Shown here one piece after another: positions 13,101 to 25,517 of a DNA stretch of 64,000 bases (within the stretch, counting starts at the first letter, position 1; each line of letters begins with the position of its first letter). This DNA comes from Mesaphorura yosii (Eukaryota > Arthropoda > Collembola > Poduromorpha > Tullbergiidae). The notes under the pieces were generated by a model, which saw nothing but the letters and a program-made list of their open reading frames with translations, was not told where the DNA came from and made no database searches. A program made the translations under genes and the position numbers. Where the stretch lies: positions 604,161-668,160 of the forward strand of contig WIXG01000005.1 of the NCBI GenBank assembly GCA_009869945.1, written 5' to 3'.

Positions 13101-16100
13101 TGATTTGAACTGATTTGTCACGAGATGATGCCTTGCCACAATTTATTACCACAAGTACAAATGTAATGTAAACATTAGATCCACCAGTTTAAACGCTCAA
13201 TATTCGGTAAGAAGGAAACTGGAAAATGTTCATATTTCAGTATAGACTTGGCTACTTCGACATAAACTGGAAATATGCTTCTAAAAATGAGCGAGCCCTC
13301 AAAAGAAACGCCAATAATTGTATTACTGAATCCACAGTAGAGACATGCCAAGAAATAGTAGATATTCGAGGACCATTTACTAAGATGCAACAATTGACAA
13401 TCTGAACTTCTTTCATTTCTAGCCCACGACGCTGTATATTTGTCAAGAGATTCAATATCATACATAATCATCCTACACGAGTACAGTATTGGTAGACGGA
13501 TACGTGTAATATGGTTTTGTGGATGATTAAAGTAATGTTGTAGTATTGCTTGCTTAATTATTACGGCAATCGCGGCTTACGCATTTAATTATGCGCGATG
13601 CAAATCAAAGCCGTCGTCTGGGGGTCCTGTCATCTACCGTGCAGCGTCATGGGCATTCTAATTTAGTCTCGCGAGATTCGACAAGATGGCTTTGGCTTTT
13701 TGGCTTGTAGACTCAACTCAGTCAATCTCAACCTGGCTCTTTAATGAACCACGCTTCTCGGCAACACGACAGACTCACATTGAAGAGAGCTTTACGAATA
13801 AGTTGTCAATAACACTGATTACATTTATGCAGTCGCGATGCGCATGTGCAGGAGACGTGTCCTGGATCCAGGTCGCGGTGCATTTTGTCCTCTGCTTGAT
13901 CCTTTTCTTTCCGTTTGACTATTGACAAATGGAAACTGGGACCCAAATTCTGCGGACTGCTGCTACGACGAAGTAATCCCGGAATCTGTCTTGATGTATG
14001 TGCCGGACAGAGCTTGCACAAATCACCACTTCTTCTTCACGCCCCATATTTTATTATTATTTGTTAACCCATTTAATGAATTGATGGGTCGCAGACAGAG
14101 TAATGCCAATGCGCTATGCGCCTTTGGTGCTGGATGCCGTGCACCGTGTCATAAACCAAACCTGCAGTCTGTACGAATGAATGAATTGTTTGTTCTTCGT
14201 CTTCGTCTCTGGTATAACGCCAAGCAGACAACGCACAGCTCGCTGCGCTCTGCTGTCTCGAAACTCGATCTTCAAAACTCAAAGTAGGTGAACCCAAAAC
14301 CGTTCTAGCGTTCTATTTACAGACCGTTTCGTCTAACAGCGCTGCTGAAATGTTCTTGACCCGAACCGAAGCTGAGCCGCGAGCGTCCCGTTCGCCGTTC
14401 TTGCAGGCAGGCTTCTCATTATTCTGTTAATCATGCAAGACGAAGTGAAGATAATGGCAGGCTTGGCACAAGTGAGAGTATAAATTGTCTGGCTGTGAGA
14501 CAGTCGGAGGAAAATGATCGGGATAATTGAAAACAGCCTAACGTCTTACCCGTCAGGCGCGCCATCGTCGTCAAGTCGTAAACTCGTAAAGGTTATTTGT
14601 CGGGTGGGCTTGTCATTAATTGTACAAACAGCAGCACAGAGCACAAAGGCAAAAGCGTTTTGCGTGCCGGTCGACTGCTTGGCACGTGTCCATTCCTCCT
14701 TGCAGTTGCTATTTGCACTAGTGCCGAATAACAGACGAGGAGATGAGAGATTGCAATGAAAGTAATTGCAGCGGTTGAAGAACGCGTCATTAGCATCTCA
14801 ACTATCGGAATCCTGAATCTTGAATCTTGCTTACTTCAGACGACCGAGCGAATTAGCTTTAGCTTGCAGCTGCAAACAAAAGCAAAGACGCAGACAAGTA
14901 AAACAAATGACGCAATTAATAATTTCGATGAAGCCTGAATTATTAACATTTAATCCATTCTAAACATAATCAGCGAGCACGCCCGACCGCCTTCTGCCTG
15001 CAATGTCACTGATCGTAGCCGTTTTACTTTGCATTTTGTATGTACGTGCTTGACAGTTCGAATTACGATTACTACCATTTACTATTCAGTCCACCCACTC
15101 GAATCTAAATTTCGGCACCTACCTCATCTCCTGCCGTGCCGCGCCGAACCGCGTATCGTGTGTCGGGCCGATCGCAATTCACAACTTCATTAGACACTAT
15201 TTTCAGTCTAGCTTTCAGGATGTTCTGAAGATTTGGTCTAGAACTAGAACGAGAACGGTGTTACTTATACATGTGAAAGTGAAATACGTGCATGCTGGCA
15301 TGCGACGAGATGTGTTGTAGGTACATGCATTGCTCATTGCACAGAAATCGAGATTAGATAAAAGGTTTTGCCAAAAATTACTTCGACATCCCGAAATAGA
15401 CACCGGAGGTCTACAGATCTCGGAATCGGAATTTCTTCCTACCCATTCGTCTCTGCTCCGGTTGCAAAACTCTGCGCACTGCTTCCTGTGTCTACAGCGT
15501 AGACAAACCTTTTGCGAAAGGTTTCGGCTTCGTCGTTTGGCCATGATTTCAATCTTTGATAGATTAGTTTAGTGAGTTCAGTCTTTAGCGTCATCTTGCT
15601 CTAGACCAGTTTAAATTGGCAATTCGGATTCAATTTCGTACGACTTACTTCGCAATTTCTGCGTATACCATAATCAAGCAGCGACAACTGAAAACGTGAA
15701 TGCCTGTTTGCTGAAATTCACAATCTCCTCAATGATGTCTTCTAACAAGCATTTGTAAGCCAAACCATCTTCAGTCATTGCGGTCATTGTCAACACGCTT
15801 TTCGATACCGGACATGGATTCAGCCGGCGGCGGTGCACCTTGGAGGTAAGATCAGATTTAAATTAATTGCTACTGGTTTTGATATGGTTGACAGTTCACA
15901 GCGCCTGCGAAGTGGCCTTGCGTCAATGAAATTATTTCATTCCCTAAAAGGCAGTGCAAATTAGAGAAATTAATTAATTCTTTCAAAAGAAGTGACAGAT
16001 CATGATTATTGCGAGCCACTAGTAGATTAACGCAGGTGGCTTTTGTTTGATCCGCCATCTCCTTTCAAACTGACTCGCAATTCGTACTGACACAAATTGT

Positions 16101-17479
16101 ACTTTGCGTCATTCCGTTTGGTGACCTGTTTGATTTCAATTTTTGAAACATGAGCCGTGACGACGCGACGTAGACGTGGACGCATGAAGTCTCGTTTCGA
16201 AAGATGACATCATCGACACAAATGTGAGATGAGAAATTGAGCATTCGGGAAACTAGTGCACTAATAATCTCTCGCCACATAGCTCTTGATTCTGCCCCAT
16301 GCATGACTAATGCCAAAAACAAGCTATAGCTGGCTTGCAATTCTGAAATTGCAAAATATTATGCATTTCGTATTTGGCAATCGGTTCCTTCCCTTCGCTT
16401 TCGCATACATGGGGAATTTGCTATGCAGGAATTTGGCAGAAACAATCAATAAGCTTTGTTCCTTGGAGGACTTTGTTATCTAGGTTTATCTTGATTCGTG
16501 AGTTTATCGCTGTTTGTTGTGGCTCGATTTAAGTTGAAGGTGATTCGAACAATGTGCACGCATTGCACAATGAATGCCCATTCATGGTTCAGGAGCTATG
16601 GTCAATAATTTGCTGCTTCATTGTTGCGCTCGCGCTCCTTTCGATGACGAATTGAGACAAGGGTTGGCGAATAATCTGCCGCTAATTACACACAAATTAC
16701 GCATAATACGCAGAAATATACTCAGCTTGGCTCATCTGTACGTGTCTGTGACGCGTGTAAAAGGCATCTCGTACCAGAAAGGGTAAGGATCACATCAAAT
16801 CGCAGCACAAATATGTACAACATGATTTACATAATGCGAGTTGGCCGTAAAACTATGAATAATTTAAAGTCCACATTTTTGACTGGTATTTGTTTACGTT
16901 TCATAATAACGTCATGTCAGACCAGCCCAGACCAGCTTGGCAGGCAGGCAATATGAGAAATGTGTACATTTCTGCAATTCATCAGAACAGAATCCAACGC
17001 ATAACGCAGACAGTCACAGTCATTGCTAATATGAGGTCACTTTTGTTTCTCAATGCAAATACTATTCCTCATTCACATCTCGTCGTCGCATCATAGCGAG
17101 CAGTTGATTGAACAAAAGGGGCAGATAGACAAGCAACTTGTGTGTCATTGTGGCTTGGCCGAGTCGCCGCCGCCGCGTGAAAGCCGCAACAGCAGTCTTG
17201 CGTCCACATTTGGAAGAGAAGGTTTTATCCTCACCTTGAAGTCTCAACTTGAAATTTTGGTACATTTGGATTGTATCAAAGCGATCAGGCTTCTTTAGAG
17301 AGCACTCTAATCTAGGTGCTGGTGCTTTTAACTCGTCGATCATCGTTGCCGTCTCGAAGTCCAAAATCTCTTTCCAATTTATTTTGACGTTGTGATTCAT
17401 CGAGTGAAGACGACGGCTGCTCAAGAGCACCGTCCGCATCCTGCATCGCAGATCAAATCGTTCATTCTGACGACAAATC
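10192..17479. other. Noncoding interval between CRIP and scaffold genes
   Basis: This is divergent intergenic DNA: CRIP runs leftward and the scaffold gene rightward, so both 5' regulatory regions should lie here, with any untranslated CRIP exon. A 55-codon charged frame at 10470-10637 (+) and a 120-codon frame ending near 11079 (+) were inspected. Both lack homology or convincing splice context. No repeat array, tRNA or mobile-element protein is visible. Confidence 0.6.
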
Positions 17480-17487
17480 TATAAATA
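17480..17487 (+). promoter_or_regulatory. TATA box of the scaffold gene
   Basis: A consensus TATAAATA lies 76 nt before the ATG at 17556. A start site about 30 nt further on (near 17510) would leave a 5' UTR of roughly 45 nt with no intron. A strong TATA box fits tissue-restricted expression such as muscle. Confidence 0.6.
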
Positions 17488-17555
17488 CGAGTGTCTCAAT
17501 CTGCAACACTTTGTTTAGATTAAAATTAAATCATTCACAAAAGCGTGGGTTCAAA

Positions 17556-20500
17556 ATGTCGTCGATTCTGAAAATCAGTGAAGTTCCTGCCGCGGCTGCT
17601 GCTCAGATTGGTCAAGAGCCAAAATTAGATCCTTCGGACCCCCGTGTGCGAAAACTAGTGTACTCCATGTATCGGGACATGCTCACGAACCACAACGAAG
17701 AAGCCAATGATATCGTGAGTAAGGCAGATCCGCAATACGTGAAACATGATATGGGAGTCGAACCCATTCTTGAGGCAATCATGTAAGACTTTGAGAGAGC
17801 CGTACTGAATTATTACTTTTACAACTCGCCGCTAACAGAATTGACTGAACTTTTGGCAAACAAGGGGCATGTCGAGTCGATTGAATTAATATATTTGACG
17901 ACTAAATAGTAAACAGGACAAACATAAAGTGAAAATTGTAATGCACATGCATATTTATATTTAGACACGCCAAAAATCATGTTAATTATTCAAAGTTTCT
18001 ATTTCATTACTTTGCGCTTTCATTTTGCAGAGGTTCTCGCAGTCAGACCAACTCGTCTCCTGGCGCTGGAGGCCCAGCCAGTCAGGTAAGTTAAATTGAG
18101 TTGTGCGTTTGAGACAACGAAATATTTCACTTTGCTTTCTGCCATTTACAGAGAGGACCTCCATCACAAATCCAAGGAGCAATGATGAAAGATAAGAAGC
18201 CTTTCACATACACGCCAGGCGGAATCGACCTGTCAGAAATCAGAAGTCCGCGCATGGCAAAACGGATACAAATGAATGCGGCCGCGGAAGGTGTCACTTC
18301 AGTTCCTCAGCCCAGCAGTAACTCGTTGTCACCTGGTGGAGGGTATCATTTGCCACCTGCCTCCATTGCAGCAATGCAGCCTGCGCTGCCCGTGGCGGTC
18401 TTTCCGCAGGGTGGATTGAATCCCACGAATCTGCACAGAACGCACAAACCAAACGACTTTTCTCAGCAGGAAGAGAGTGGAAAGTCGAATGGACACGTTC
18501 AGGGCTTGGCTCCACCTCCTCCTCCTCCACCGCCGCCTCCTCCATCGCAGGCTCAGAATATACCACCTCCGCCACCGGAGCGATACTCGATACCTTCACC
18601 AAATTCGGAGCCGCGACCACGGAATTTCAAAGAGACTCATAAAGAAGCTGCGGTATCTCCGCGCCCGAGCAATGCCCCACCGCTCTCATTGGCGTCCTTC
18701 ATGAAGCAGACGATCAAAGCTACTCCAGACTACGACGAGGACACCAGTCCGACTCAGCAGCAGCCGAGTCCGAGTCAGCAGAGTTTTGCACCACGCCCGG
18801 CACCCGCACAAAGTATGAATTCGCAGCCGGAGCAGCGAAGTCCTCAGATTCAAGTACAACGCCCAGTGCAAAACATGAATTCACAACCGCAGGCAGAGCA
18901 GCGAAGTCCCCAGATTCAGGGGCATCGTCCTGTTCATTTTAACATGAACTCGAACTCGAATCAGCCGTCAGATGAAAGAAGTCCACCGATTCAAGCACAA
19001 AGTCACGTACAAAATCAGCCTCCGATTCTGGCCGAGCCGAGGAGCCAACAGCTTTATTCTCAACGAGTGGCACCAACTGTGACGACTGTGAGCAGCCCGC
19101 AAGCCGAGCAGAAGAATCATCTTTACGATGAGCGGCCGGGGCCTTCCGGTGCTCCACGACCCTATCAGCAGCAGCGTGTTGAACAAAAGAGCTCAATAGG
19201 AATGGGACTGGCGGCTCGCAATCAACCGGTACAAAGTCAGGTCAGTGAGCCCGCACATGAGCAAAAGATCCCGATGACGATCTTCCAATCTGAAAATGGC
19301 GAGCAGAGTCCTCTGGTTTTTCAACAAGTTACTAGCCCAAATGGAGCTCCGATTTACCAACACAAGCCAGGAAAACAGGCTCAGCAACCGTCGACGTCGT
19401 CTGCGTCTGCTCCTGCAAACAACACAAAAATACTTAACCTGGGAACTCTGTACATCCCTCCGGTTCAGCAATTGTCAGCAATGAACGAGAGAGAAGGAAT
19501 CAGAACGCCAGGGATTCAACGAAATAGCAGCACTGAGTCAGATAGCGAAAAAGAAAGGAGTGCGCCTCAAACGCCGCAGCTGAACAAGGCTCCAACACCA
19601 TGGATGAATTCTCGAAATAAAATGCCGCAACAAAGCTCGCCATCTTTTGCGAGTGCTGGAAATACTCCGTGGGGCAAGGCAAAAGTGATCCCAATCAATC
19701 TGGTTGATAACAGAGCCGATTCTGGTGACGCGGAGTCAGAGCCAGTGCAACCACCGCACAGAACCACACCGATCGCAGCCACTCCGAATATGCCCAGGCC
19801 GAATCAGGCAGGAGCGTTGAGCAACGGTGCACGAATAATCCCCATACAGGTGAGAAACCAAAACCGCAGACAACGTGTACATTTTCAAGAGTTTGGGTCC
19901 AATTGAAATAACCTTGTACAGTCCAAGAACGCCTTTTTGAAACATATAGGTATAGTTCCTTGTTTGAGGTTAGTTAACCATTGATTGATTCAAATGTAGA
20001 TTGAAAGAACACCAGACACCAGTGTTGGTCAATCAGTTAGGACACCGCCGACCAGAAACAGTCGAAGTGCTCCTTACTTTATGCAAAATCAAAAACAAGC
20101 TGGAGAACCTGCTGCATCTAACGATAGGTAAATAACGTGATAGTACTATATTCACCCATCCTAGGCGAATTATCACAAATTAATCAGAAAATTTAAATTT
20201 TCAAGCAGATTTACTGGGAACGATGGGCAATGGGGAGATCCAACACAGTCGAAATCATTTCGTGTACTACAGAAAATTACAAGTGAAGGTAAGGTGACAA
20301 AGATTTATTTCCCTGTTACAAAGTAAGAAATAACCGTAAGCTGAAACTCTTCTTGTAAATGAATGCTCGAATGAGTTCTTCACGGCGGTAACTTCTGTTA
20401 ATCAGAAAGAGTACATTTCAAACGCGAACATAAAAATGGCCTTCCAAATATGGATAGGAAGATCTGAATTCCTAACCTGTCTAGTGTTGTAAGTCTTGTT

Positions 20501-23500
20501 AGTTTTCGTGGCAGAAATTAAATATCGTATTCAGGTAGTGTTCCTTCCAGGAAATCGAATAATGGGCTGGACGGGAGGACCCTTTTCAAATGACTTAGTT
20601 GTACGGTTCGCTTTTTATTGCTTGCAGCCATTTTGTAACTTTGCTGAGCGAGTAGGGAGATAAACAGTTCCTGAAACCATACACATAGCAAAAGATTAAA
20701 TTGTCATAGGTCTTGTAATTGAATTCATTGTAATCATACACGTACCGTCGAGATGGCCATAGCTGCAACAGCATCTTTTCCAAATAATGTGATTGGATTG
20801 TCCACCTTCATGAGCTTCTTAACTTTGGAAACTGGAAGATGGAGAACTTTTTCATTTTCCTGCTCCTGCTCTGCGTCAGATCCCTGTAGAATTTGAACCT
20901 CCTCATCGTCATCCTCCTCTGGGTCATTCTCTTTATCCTCCATATCATCAATTCCTTCGTATTCGCTTTCGTCTTCAGCCTCATCGTCCTCTTCGTTGTG
21001 AGCTCCGTCGTCTCCTTCATCTTCACTGTGCTCTTCGAAGGCCTCATCCTTATCATCGTTGGATTCCGAATCCGACACTGAAAGCTCATTGTCCCGCAGA
21101 TCCTCGAATTCTTCTTCACGTAAGACCGATTCCTGGTCGTCATTCTCGTTATCATTATCACCCTCGTATTGATCATCCATTGTTTCCTCAATTTCATCTC
21201 TGACTATTGCAACTTGATCTTCATTGACACCGTCATCGTGTTCGCGCCATTCGTCAACATCAGTGCGCAAAGTGCACGCCACAGGTTCTTCCAGACTCGA
21301 AGGAGTAGCAGGAACAACAGTAGTGCTGTCGTCTTTGCTTACGTCCGTTTCGTCTTCATATTCCTCGATTTGAAAGTTGTCCAGTTCCATCGGAACCGGT
21401 GTGCTGTCGTCGATGTCAAACTGGTCTGTGTCCATCGTCCTCGGGTTTCCTTGTGCGATCGTGCTAATCCTTCCTAACGCAAATCGTACTAGGCAGCCTA
21501 GAAGCTGTTTTCAGTTATCAGCAAGTCACTTCAGACGGTTAAGAAATGTAATGTAAAATTAACTGGACTGCGGTTAAACCACTACTTCCATTCACGACTC
21601 ACAGCTTCTTGGGTAGCTACAGCCTCTCAGCACAACAGCTTCGTTCCCTCTCCTTTTGAACATAAAGTTATTCCTTGCCTATAGTAAAGCAAGTTAACGT
21701 TCCTGCTCAGCATCAACTCGCCTTTGTTTTATGACAAGGTCAAAGCCAGCGCCTTTTTTATGACAAAGTCACCTATGCTTGACTTGACTGACCCATTAAT
21801 TTCTTATTACAGATGATGCAAGTCCATCGGTGGTCCAACCCGTCAGTGCGAAAGGGCAAACAATCCAGATTCGCGTGGAGCCACAAATGCAGCCCGTTGC
21901 GGGCTCACAGCAGCAGTACCAGTTTCCTGTGGAATACATCGCCCCGGAGGGGCCCAAATTGCATCCGTCGCAGGAAAAAGTTTCTGAACCCAAGCTTTAC
22001 ATGGGCAAGAATATACCTTCACGATCGTTTAAGATGCTTCAGCAATTGACTGGAGAAGATGGTCCTTCAAATTCTGGTAAATCGCTTGAATTCATCAAAA
22101 TTTGACTCAATTGTTCGTAGTCTTTTTCTTTCCATGAAAATTTTGAAGCTTTTAATTCATTTGAGTACATTAATTTTCTTTCGTAAACTTTTAGTAGACT
22201 TATTATCTGCTAATCTATGCCATTGTATAATAATTGGAGTCTTTTTGAAATGTCGTATTTTTGTAGCTTTTGGGTCAAGGGTTGGAGATGATCATGCTAA
22301 TATTTCCTTTCCTGTGCTCTCCCTCCCTATCGTTACTCCCAATCCTTCTCCTGAAACTACTCCTGAGTTAGGACATGCACGTATCGTTGACATTAATGTT
22401 GAGGGACAAGAGGCAGGAAGTGAAAATGCGGCCATTCACATGCCGGAAGATTTTGACCCCAATGAAGTTAATTGGGATCCATCGTCTTATTGGTATTATT
22501 GGTGGTACTGTGCTTCGCACTTCTGGAACGGAAGAGAGTACGAGTTTCCGGATGGCTGGGAAGCATACAATGGAAGAAATTTTCAAGATTGTCCAGAAGA
22601 TGTTGTTTACCCATTCGCTTATCAGAATTTAGGTGAAGATGCAACAGCGGAACGTGATGCAACTACCTTCGAACATCGAACACCCACGCGTACCTCGAAT
22701 TTGGAATTCAAACCTGTGTTAGTGTACGTACCTGAAATCGAAGAGACTGATGCAATCGTCCATACAGGAAAATCTGAATCAGAGACTTGCGCAAACCGCG
22801 ACGAAACGATTGAGACTGACAAAGGACATGAAGCAAACATTATGGATACGATTATAACCTCACCAGATGTGGACGGATCCTTTGAGATAAACACAGGGAT
22901 CGTTGAAGAACCTGAAACTCCGACTTCTGTCAGCGACGTGACTTCTCCGCCAATCACGGAAGGTTCCTGCCCCGGCGTCTCCGGTTTGTTGATTGAAGAA
23001 TGTTTTTCTGACGATTCTGAGATGGCATTACTCCGTGGGAGAAAGCGGCTGAGTACGATTGATGAACTGAGTGAAAATGAAAAGAGCTTAACCGCCATAA
23101 TTGCTAGTATCAGCAGTGCCAGTGCCCCAAAATGCAAATTGGAAGTGGCTGAAGAGTGTCATCCAAGCGACGATCTATCAACATCTGATAATGAAACATC
23201 ACATGCAAGTATGATTGCAAATAAGTCTGAAGTAGAAGTCGATCAAGCTGGGATACAGAACTTAAACGTGGATGACACCCTTGAGTCTGAGCAAGATGAA
23301 GCAGCTGATCTAAATTCAGCGGTTTCTGTTCGACTTCCGCTCACGTTGTCTTTCAGTAAATCAAAGAGCTATAGGGATGTTACGACAGTATTAATTGGAG
23401 CTGCGGAAGTGGAAGAAGGCAAGTTGAACTCCGACGGTGAAGGACAAGATAGCGAGGGGCAAAAGTCAAGTGAAGAAACTGAGACGAAATCGGATGAGTA

Positions 23501-25517
23501 TGTTTCGATTGGGTCCCTTGTAATTAACCCGTCGAAGGAGAAGGAGATTGAAGGCATACAAGCCCACGAAAAAGAAGGGCTACAAAACCTTCACAATTCA
23601 CCAGTGCCTGAAGATAAAGCAGCTGAAGTAGATTTTTGGAGTGAAATCATGAAGCCTCACCACGAGCGTTCAGAAGACAATCGTGATGAGCTGAGTCAAA
23701 CAATAGAAAACAAAGATACGAATTCAGAAGCGTCTCCTGCGTCAGATGACGATAATGAATCTGTAGATTTTTGGAGCGTCCTAAACAAGGAATCGGATAA
23801 CGGCGTAGAAGAGCCAACCGCAAAGGAAGCAAACTTTTGGGAGGAGTCAGCCACTTTGGATGATACATCAAATTTTTGGGATAGCTCAGGAAACTTCCAG
23901 TTTTCGTACGAACCTCAAGACAATCGTGAAAACAATCGAGGAGCAGATGGAGTTGAACATACACCTGAAGCGGAGTCTTGCAGTAGCACGGAAAGCACTG
24001 AAAATTCCGAAACTGAAGAAGAATCCACTACAGAATCTGACACAGACGATCCGCTGCAGCCTTACTTCTTGAATATCGAACCATCCATCAAGGCGGAAGA
24101 ATCGATCACAACTGGCTCGATTGAAGTTGAAGCTGTCAGCACGTTCAGGCAGAATTCAAATAAGAGCGATGACGTATCGGACGAATCGAAGAGCAGTGAC
24201 GAACGAACGATTGTTGCTGATGAGAAAACAGAAGCAGTTGTGGCAGCAGTGGCTGGATCGAATGAAACAACGATCATTAACGAGCGAGCTTATCAGGTCG
24301 AAGGGCAGAAGATGGTCATCACGCGCGAGGTTCCTATAAACGTCGATAGCGGAGCCACATCCTCTTGCAATTGTCAAGCAACAGAGAAGCTAGCTCGAGC
24401 TGAAAACTTGCTTTGGCGCATTGAAAAATTTCTTCAAGAAACATTGCTGTTGGGCTCTGAAAACGACTCTGGAATTCTCACCGACATTTCTCGCCAGCTT
24501 TCAGACTACGAGACTGACAATGATGGAGAGATTGAGGCGGTGGTTTCGAGAAGAGGGAGAGACTTCCAACCTACGCTGACGCAAATCGAGTCATTCACGA
24601 GTGAAGAGAGGCGCGTGGAGAAAATCGAACCAGCGAATCCAGCACCAACTGAAGTAGCGACAGAAAAGGATGTGAAGGAAAGTCCAGTGACGCTGCGAGG
24701 CACAGAGGAGGAAAGAAAGGCTAGGAAGTACGAACGCGCTAAAACCCACTCGCGTCTTTTCGAGCTCCTTCAAGGAGACGGCAAAAGAGAGGACGCCGTG
24801 CCTGAAGAGGAAGAGCCCAAAGCTGAGACGCTGCCAGTGTCGGAGCCTGTTTGTGACAAAGATCCACCTAAGGCAGCAGAAAATTACAGAAATGTCCCGA
24901 TAACAATGGATTCAAAGGAAGACAGCAACGGTCCACCTCGAGATTCTTCTGACGCACGCAGCAGACTAATCCCACTTCCCATTAAGAGCAATCTGACAAC
25001 ATCTTTGTCGATTGACAGCAATTCCTCGTACTCAGGCTCTTCCTCCATGCTGTCTCCAACCTCTCCGAACCGAGACCAGATTCTCACCGACATAGTCAAC
25101 CAATTTCAACAAAGACATCAGCACACGTTAAAGGCACACTTCAACAGTAAAAGACTTAAACACTTTCCCTCGAAAATATTCAACATTCTTCAGCAAGAAT
25201 TCGGACAGGAGTTCTTCGACGTATTCGACGCCGGAGACAACCTCCTTCCTTTCCGACAACAACTGCCGGTTGAGTTGTCAGGTCGGGATTTAGATTTTAG
25301 AAATATTCAAGACAGTACAAAAAGCGACCTCAGGGGACATAAAATTATCTGCTCAGCCATAAATGCTACAGAAACAAAAAATGACAACGAACAATACACG
25401 ATCACTGCCAAAGAAGAAAAGTCAGACAACAATTACTCGCTGAAATCCGTCTCACAATCTCCAAAAGAAAAATTGGGTCGTGATCCTCGAATTCCTAAGT
25501 CTTTCAAGAAATTATAG
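17556..25517 (+). CDS. Large disordered scaffold protein with Zasp/ALP-like motifs, probably muscle or actin associated
   Basis: Seven exons join in frame: 17556-17782, 18031-18085, 18152-19849, 20000-20127, 20209-20288, 21813-22076 and 22267-25517 (5703 nt, about 1900 residues). All introns are GT-AG. A small helical, charged N-terminal domain (about 20-75) contains DPRVRKLVYSMYRDML. A conserved-looking block TPGGIDLSEIRSPRMAKRI lies at 114-132. A polyproline run at 215-225 suits profilin, EVH1 or SH3 binding. Tandem Gln/Pro repeats follow. Two SxSFxxLQ motifs (SKSFRVLQ, about 717; SRSFKMLQ, about 799) resemble the interdomain motif of PDZ-LIM Zasp/ALP proteins. Exon 7 encodes an aromatic cluster (SYWYYWWY, about 890), four acidic-context FW motifs (1270-1355) and a short predicted helix (about 1520). 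No PDZ or LIM domain is present. The Z-disc or actin role is inferred from the motifs. Reading into intron 3 would give a shorter isoform ending after 19 extra residues at 19906. The 3' end assumes no further intron in exon 7. Confidence 0.8.
18815..19020 (+). repeat. Coding tandem repeat (MNSQP...RSPQIQ) in the scaffold gene
   Basis: Three degenerate units of about 22-25 codons begin MNSQPEQRSPQIQ, MNSQPQAEQRSPQIQ and MNSNSNQPSDERSPPIQ. Each ends in a (R/S)(P/H)V-x-N-like segment. The DNA units are also similar, so they arose by recent tandem duplication inside the exon. Confidence 0.8.
20518..21435 (-). CDS. POLE4: DNA polymerase epsilon subunit 4-like histone-fold protein with long acidic N-terminus
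   Basis: Two exons, 21435-20746 and 20670-20518, join in frame (843 nt, 280 residues) across a 75-nt intron with donor GTACGT and acceptor TTTCAG. The C-terminal 80 residues (about 200-280) form an NF-YC-type histone fold. LPVSKVKKLMKVD opens helix 1, then come GKDAVAAMAIST, ELFISLLAQQSY, a basic KKRTVQ turn and the family-typical ending FDFLEGTL. The fold and the FLEGTL tail match POLE4, which pairs with POLE3 in DNA polymerase epsilon and handles H3-H4 histones at forks. The first 195 residues are almost entirely Asp/Glu/Ser, whereas human POLE4 has only about 117 residues in all. The exon is continuous from ATG 21435, so the extension is probably real. Downstream in-frame ATGs could give shorter forms. 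The whole gene lies in intron 5 (20289-21812) of the scaffold gene, antisense. A TTTATT at 20304 would supply its polyadenylation signal before the host exon. CHRAC or NF-YC membership is less likely. Confidence 0.9.

Noticed and set aside
14709-14724. Partial match to miR-92 (TTGCACTAGT then CCG)
   Set aside because: The match fails after 16 bases and only a 7-bp stem forms with upstream sequence.
19850-19906. Scaffold exon 3 reading on to a stop at 19906 as the gene's end
   Set aside because: CAG/GTGAGA at 19850 is a strong donor, and the next exon at 20000 continues in phase. It is kept only as a possible retained-intron isoform.
22059-22266. Open frame continuing upstream of scaffold exon 7 with a hydrophobic, TM-like stretch
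   Set aside because: This is intron sequence: a GTAAAT donor at 22077 and a TTTTTGTAG acceptor at 22266 remove it and preserve the frame.
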